This document shows positions 5,363 to 9,442 of a DNA stretch of 9,442 nucleotides, piece by piece. Position 1 is the first letter of the stretch; the number at the start of each line of letters is the position of its first letter. Source of the DNA: Gemmatimonadota bacterium. GTDB lineage: Bacteria; Gemmatimonadota; Gemmatimonadetes; Palauibacterales; Palauibacteraceae. The stretch lies in contig JARFPW010000248.1 of NCBI GenBank assembly GCA_029288095.1, positions 1 through 9,442 on the forward strand, written 5' to 3'. The notes under the pieces were generated by a model, which saw only the letters and a program-made list of their open reading frames with translations, had not been told where the DNA came from and ran no database searches. The position numbers were made by a program, and so were the translations under genes.

Positions 5363-7780
5363 TCAGAATACCCGCCCGAAGCGGAAGTGCAACTGCCAAC
5401 CCGGGTCCGGCCGTCCAACGACGTCGCGACGGTCGAATCCGTACGCGTAATCTACACCAATCGGACCAAACGGTGTCACGAGGCTGACTCCTAACCCGGC
5501 TCCGACCAGAAGATCCGTTGGATTGAACTGGCCGGCATCCCTCCAGACATTCCCGCCATCGATGAACGAACTGGCGAAAATATTGTCCGTGAGCTTGATT
5601 CCGAACTGCGCCGTGGTCGTGAAGAACGCTTCGCCGACCCGGTCGATGCTGCCAACGGGAGCGCTACGCGGAATATGTCCGTTGGGCGTGATCGTGGCCT
5701 CGTCGTAGCCCCGGACTTGCTGTCCCACCTGCGTTCCGCCACCGAAGAAGCGTTCGACGAAGAAGGGATTGTCCCCCATGACCAATCCAGCCCGGAATGA
5801 TAGCCCGAGCACGAGTTCGATGGGGACGCTCGTAGGCCCGCCACCGATTTGTCCAATTGGCGCAAACCACTCGCTATTGAAGTCGAACTTGCCGTAGTCT
5901 CCATCACCCCCGAGGAATCCACCCGTGAACCTGGCGGAGATCGAGTTACGGTTCCCCGACGTCGGGAAGATACCTCCCCCGCGGGTGTCGCGTACCAGTC
6001 TCAAGCTGATCGTACTGCGGGTACCCTGGGTGATCGTCGTCTCCTGCCCGGGTCGAATCCCGAAAGACTCCAGGTCGCTCACCTCGTCGCTGAACAGAGA
6101 GTAGCCGGCGAAGAACCGCGTGGACCGCAGGTCGAAGATCGGGAACCCTACCTCGACGAAACCACCAGTCTGTCTGCGATCGCCGAGGCTGAAGGTCTGG
6201 AACCGGTCGCGCGAGCTCTGCAGGCCGACGGACAGACTGTTGCGGGAGGAGAAGAACTCGGGGTCGGTGTAGCTGACCTCGATGTCCTGCGAGTTCCGAC
6301 CGAACAACCACCTGAAGTGCCCGTTCTTTGCCTGCCCGAACAAATTCGGCTGATCGTAGCCGATGAAGCCGGCCAACCCGGTTACTCCGGCGGCGCTGAG
6401 GCCGAAATTGATGTTGCCGGTCTGACGCTCCTTCACCCGATAGACGATGTCGATGTCGCCATCCTCACGCGGGTTGATTTCGATGGCCTGATCCGGCGGG
6501 AGCGACTCGAAGAACCCGAGCGACTGGATGTTTCGGATACTGGAGATGAGTAGCTGCTGCGAGTAGATATCGCCGGGCAGCGTCAGCAGGATCTTCCGAA
6601 TGACCTTGTCGTGCGTGAAATCGTTGCCGACGATCTGCACCGTTCGGATGTAGGCGGGCGGCCCCTCGCGGATGAACCAGCTTACGTCGACCGTGCGAAA
6701 CTGGTGCACGCTGTCCGCCGGGTTTCTCTGTACCTCAGGAATGATCTGAGCCCGCAGGTACCCGGCGTCGCGGTAGAGATCATTGATGTCCTGTGTCGCC
6801 TTCTCGAAATCCGCGAGGTTGAACGGCCGCAGCTCCCCGACCGCCTGCCCGGACTCGTCCAGGCTGCCGTCCCCGCCAGGCCCGAAGTAGGCACGTAGCT
6901 GTTCGGTCGGGAAGCGCCGATTGCCATCGATCTGCAGGCTTCGCAGCCGGTGCTGCTCGCCTTCCCTGACCTGGATCTCGATCCGACCCTTACCCGTGAG
7001 TGTGTCGACGACGATCGTGTCGCCAAGAATCTCGAGGTCTATGTAGCCTTTACTGCCGTAGTAGGCAGGAAGCCGTTCCGAGAGGTCCCGGCGATACTCA
7101 TCGTGACGGAGCTCGCCTGGACGAAACCAGAAGAATCCTTCTTCGACCGTCGACATCGCGCCGCGCAACTCGCCGGCCGGAACAGCGTCGTTGCCGAGGA
7201 AGTCCACTCTGGCAAGCGCCAGCCGCGGGCCCTCATCCACGAGGAATACCATCTCGACCTGGTCGAGGCCGGAGGGGTCCGGGCGGGACATCGTATCGAC
7301 CTCGGCCTGCGGGAAGCCGGCATCCGCGAGCATGGAACGCACCAACACCCGTGCCCGGGCCACCCGCGATGGATCGAGCGCCGTTCCGCCGACCAGGCCC
7401 GCCGAGTCTCGGATGACACCGGCATTTGCGTGGTCAAGTCCCTCGAACTGATACCGGCCGACAAGGGGGCGCTCTTCTACCCGGATGAAGAACACGGCCG
7501 GACTGTCCGGCGTAACACTCACGTTGATATCGCCGAACTCGCCCGTCGCAAACAGCCGCTGAATCGCCTCCTGAATGTCAGGTCCGTTGACGATGTCTCC
7601 GACGCGAAGCCGCGCGATTCGACGGATACTCTCTTCGGAGTATCTCTCAACCCCGGAGACGACGATACTGTCGACCCGGACCTGGTAGAGGGGTTGATCC
7701 TGGGCCATTAACGGCGAAGCCCCCGCCAAACAGAGGGTGGCGAGGGCTGCGCGAGCCCGCAGGTGCCGGCGGGCGGTCAC
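5363..7780 (-). CDS. bamA: Outer membrane protein assembly factor BamA
   Basis: BamA is the core of the BAM machine that folds and inserts beta-barrel proteins into the outer membrane. The 805-residue protein has a signal peptide (MTARRHLRAR, a hydrophobic core, cleavage near PLMA before QDQ, residue 26). Five POTRA domains follow at roughly 32-105, 106-184, 185-276, 277-375 and 376-457. POTRA-type repeats are seen in strands such as VDSIVVSGVERY and VQIVGNDFT. The C-terminal barrel (about 454-805) contains the conserved loop-6 motif VRGY at 689-692 and ends in HFRFGRVF, a beta-signal with terminal Phe. POTRA4 carries a Gly-rich insert near 300-318. The GTG at 7780 is selected because it yields the signal peptide; its GTGA overlaps the clpC stop, and no good ribosome site is visible, suggesting coupled translation. 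Skp and lpx genes follow, as in other Gram-negative bacteria. Confidence 0.96.
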   Translation of the reverse strand: MTARRHLRARAALATLCLAGASPLMAQDQPLYQVRVDSIVVSGVERYSEESIRRIARLRVGDIVNGPDIQEAIQRLFATGEFGDINVSVTPDSPAVFFIRVEERPLVGRYQFEGLDHANAGVIRDSAGLVGGTALDPSRVARARVLVRSMLADAGFPQAEVDTMSRPDPSGLDQVEMVFLVDEGPRLALARVDFLGNDAVPAGELRGAMSTVEEGFFWFRPGELRHDEYRRDLSERLPAYYGSKGYIDLEILGDTIVVDTLTGKGRIEIQVREGEQHRLRSLQIDGNRRFPTEQLRAYFGPGGDGSLDESGQAVGELRPFNLADFEKATQDINDLYRDAGYLRAQIIPEVQRNPADSVHQFRTVDVSWFIREGPPAYIRTVQIVGNDFTHDKVIRKILLTLPGDIYSQQLLISSIRNIQSLGFFESLPPDQAIEINPREDGDIDIVYRVKERQTGNINFGLSAAGVTGLAGFIGYDQPNLFGQAKNGHFRWLFGRNSQDIEVSYTDPEFFSSRNSLSVGLQSSRDRFQTFSLGDRRQTGGFVEVGFPIFDLRSTRFFAGYSLFSDEVSDLESFGIRPGQETTITQGTRSTISLRLVRDTRGGGIFPTSGNRNSISARFTGGFLGGDGDYGKFDFNSEWFAPIGQIGGGPTSVPIELVLGLSFRAGLVMGDNPFFVERFFGGGTQVGQQVRGYDEATITPNGHIPRSAPVGSIDRVGEAFFTTTAQFGIKLTDNIFASSFIDGGNVWRDAGQFNPTDLLVGAGLGVSLVTPFGPIGVDYAYGFDRRDVVGRPDPGWQLHFRFGRVF

Positions 7781-9442
7781 GGGGCCGATGTTGGGGACAC
7801 AGCCCTGAACGCCAGCGACTCCGAGTCCGCCGCCATCTCAACCGCGATTTCATCGCCCGGGGCGAACTCCGCCATAAGGATCTTCTCCGACAGCGCGTCC
7901 TCCACATACCGCTGGATCGTGCGCTTCAACGGGCGAGCTCCGAACTTCGTGTCGTACCCGCGGTCCACCAGAAACTCTATTGCTGCAGGGTCGAGCCTGA
8001 GCGACAACTGCTCGTCAGCGAGTCGGTTCTGCACGTCACGAAGCCTAATGTGCACGATCTCGCCGATCTGCTCCTTGGACAGCGGATGGAACACGATGAC
8101 CTCATCGAGACGGTTCAGGAACTCCGGCGTGAACGTTCGGTCGATTTCGTCATTGACCCGCTCAGCCATCTTCGCGTAGTCGACGCCGCTCTCGTCCGGC
8201 GTAAATCCGAGCGACTTGCCCGAGGCGATATCACGCGCGCCGACGTTTGAGGTCATGATGAGCACGGTATTCGCAAAATCGATCACCCGTCCGTAGTTGT
8301 CGGTCAGCCGTCCCTCGTCCAGAACCTGGAGGAGGATGTTGAACACATCCGGGTGAGCCTTCTCGATTTCGTCCAGCAGCACGACGCTATACGGACGCCT
8401 GCGCACCGCCTTGGTCAGCGTACCGCTGTCCTCGTAGCCCACATATCCGGGAGGTGCACCAATCAGGCGGCTCACGGAAAACTTCTCCATGTACTCCGAC
8501 ATGTCGACGCGAATCAGGGCCCCCTCGTCGGCGAACAGGAAGCGCGCCAGCTGACGGGCCAGTTCCGTCTTTCCGACACCTGTCGGACCGCAGAATACGA
8601 AGCTTCCGATCGGACGATCCGGTGCCTTCAACCCCGCTCGTGTGCGGCGAATGGCCCGGCTGAGTGCTTGAATTGCCTCTTCCTGCCCGACGACGCTTTC
8701 ATGCAACTCGTCTTCCATGCGAAGAAGCCGCTGCGTCTCCTCCTCCCGCAACCGACTGACAGGGATACCCGTCCAGCGAGAAACGATGAACGAAATCGCC
8801 TCCTCGTCCACGATTGGCTGGTTGTCCTTCTGCTGACGTTCCCACTCCTCCTGAGTTCGCTTGATCTCGGCCTGGAACTCCTTCTCACGGTCGCGGAGCT
8901 GGGCGGCCGCCTCGAAGTCCTGATTCCGAATCGCCTCGTCTTTCTCCGCGCTCAGCGCCTCGAGGTCGTCCCTCAACTGCTGAACTTCAGGCGGGGGGAC
9001 CTGGGCGCCGAGTCGGGACCTGGCCCCGGCCTCATCCACTACATCGATCGCCTTGTCCGGCAGGAAGCGGTCGGTGATGTAGCGATCCGCCAGTTTCGAC
9101 GCCGCGACAAGCGACTCATCCGGCACCACTACGTTGTGGTGCTCCTCGTAGTGCCGACGCAGGCCCTTGAGGATTTCGATCGTCTCATCCACGGTCGGCG
9201 GATCCACGATCACGGTCTGGAAGCGACGCTCCAGAGCCCCGTCCTTCTCGATGTGCTTGCGGTACTCGTTGAGCGTGGAGGCGCCGACACACTGGAGTTC
9301 GCCCCTGGCGAGGGCCGGCTTCAGCATGTTGGACGCGTCGATCGCTCCCTCGGCAGCACCGGCACCGACAAGCGTATGCAGCTCGTCGATGAACAGGATG
9401 ATGCCATCAGTCTGAGAGATCTCATTGACGATGGCCTTCAGC
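7777..9442 (-). CDS. clpC: ClpC-type AAA+ unfoldase, C-terminal two thirds (runs off window end)
   Basis: ClpC is a hexameric ATP-dependent unfoldase that feeds proteins to ClpP. The 554 visible residues begin within the first AAA+ domain: Walker B LFIDE at fragment residues 16-20, and ERRF with its arginine-finger pair at 71-74. The middle region includes a UVR-like stretch (IRNQDFEAAAQLRDREK) typical of ClpC rather than ClpB. The second AAA+ domain has Walker A GPTGVGKT (285-292), pore loop GYVG (332-335), Walker B VVLLDE (353-358), sensor 1 in MTSN, and sensor 2 GARPLKR (501-507). SLGF (410-413) is in the position of the ClpP-binding loop, which ClpB lacks, so ClpC with ClpP partnership is favoured. 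The N-terminal repeat domain and first Walker A lie outside the window, so adaptor-binding features cannot be judged. Its stop codon overlaps the bamA start, placing a protease component in the envelope operon. Confidence 0.93.
   Translation of the reverse strand, partial: LKAIVNEISQTDGIILFIDELHTLVGAGAAEGAIDASNMLKPALARGELQCVGASTLNEYRKHIEKDGALERRFQTVIVDPPTVDETIEILKGLRRHYEEHHNVVVPDESLVAASKLADRYITDRFLPDKAIDVVDEAGARSRLGAQVPPPEVQQLRDDLEALSAEKDEAIRNQDFEAAAQLRDREKEFQAEIKRTQEEWERQQKDNQPIVDEEAISFIVSRWTGIPVSRLREEETQRLLRMEDELHESVVGQEEAIQALSRAIRRTRAGLKAPDRPIGSFVFCGPTGVGKTELARQLARFLFADEGALIRVDMSEYMEKFSVSRLIGAPPGYVGYEDSGTLTKAVRRRPYSVVLLDEIEKAHPDVFNILLQVLDEGRLTDNYGRVIDFANTVLIMTSNVGARDIASGKSLGFTPDESGVDYAKMAERVNDEIDRTFTPEFLNRLDEVIVFHPLSKEQIGEIVHIRLRDVQNRLADEQLSLRLDPAAIEFLVDRGYDTKFGARPLKRTIQRYVEDALSEKILMAEFAPGDEIAVEMAADSESLAFRAVSPTSAP

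Noticed and set aside
1..9442. Mobile element, CRISPR array, toxin-antitoxin or defence system
   Set aside because: All of the sequence is accounted for by envelope and lipid A genes packed on one strand. I saw no direct repeat array, terminal inverted repeats, transposase or nuclease motifs.

Overview
The window comes from a GC-rich Gram-negative bacterium. It holds one dense gene block in which every gene lies on the minus strand, so transcription runs from high to low coordinates. The content is an outer-membrane biogenesis and lipid A cluster. The LpxC-FabZ fusion, the order clpC-bamA-skp-lpxD-lpxC/fabZ-lpxA-oxidoreductase-lpxB and the base composition point to the FCB side of the bacterial tree. 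Gemmatimonadota is my best guess. This taxonomic call is inference from gene architecture, not from a marker gene.

In transcription order: (1) the C-terminal two thirds of a ClpC-type AAA+ unfoldase, cut by the window edge; (2) bamA, whose GTG start overlaps the clpC stop; (3) an OmpH/Skp periplasmic chaperone; (4) lpxD, separated from skp by a 63-base spacer carrying a strong hairpin; (5) a single gene encoding LpxC fused to FabZ, overlapping lpxD by ATGA; (6) lpxA, again overlapping by ATGA; (7) a Gfo/Idh/MocA-family NAD(P)-dependent oxidoreductase resembling GnnA; (8) a small gene for a 44-residue single-span membrane protein, overlapping both neighbours; (9) the first 151 codons of lpxB, cut by the other window edge.

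The genes serve one process. LpxA and LpxD add hydroxyacyl chains to the UDP-sugar, LpxC deacetylates it between those steps, and LpxB makes the disaccharide. FabZ draws on the same 3-hydroxyacyl-ACP pool that LpxA and LpxD use. BamA and Skp insert and chaperone outer-membrane proteins. The oxidoreductase next to lpxA could supply a 3-keto UDP-GlcNAc intermediate for a 3-amino, amide-linked lipid A, but its usual aminotransferase partner is not in this window.

I found no mobile element, CRISPR array, tRNA, rRNA or defence system. Most of the window is a conserved housekeeping cluster. The points that deserve attention are the tiny membrane protein, the solitary GnnA-like gene, the skp-lpxD hairpin, the clpC-bamA coupling and the LpxC-FabZ fusion. 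No stretch longer than about 70 bases is free of genes.
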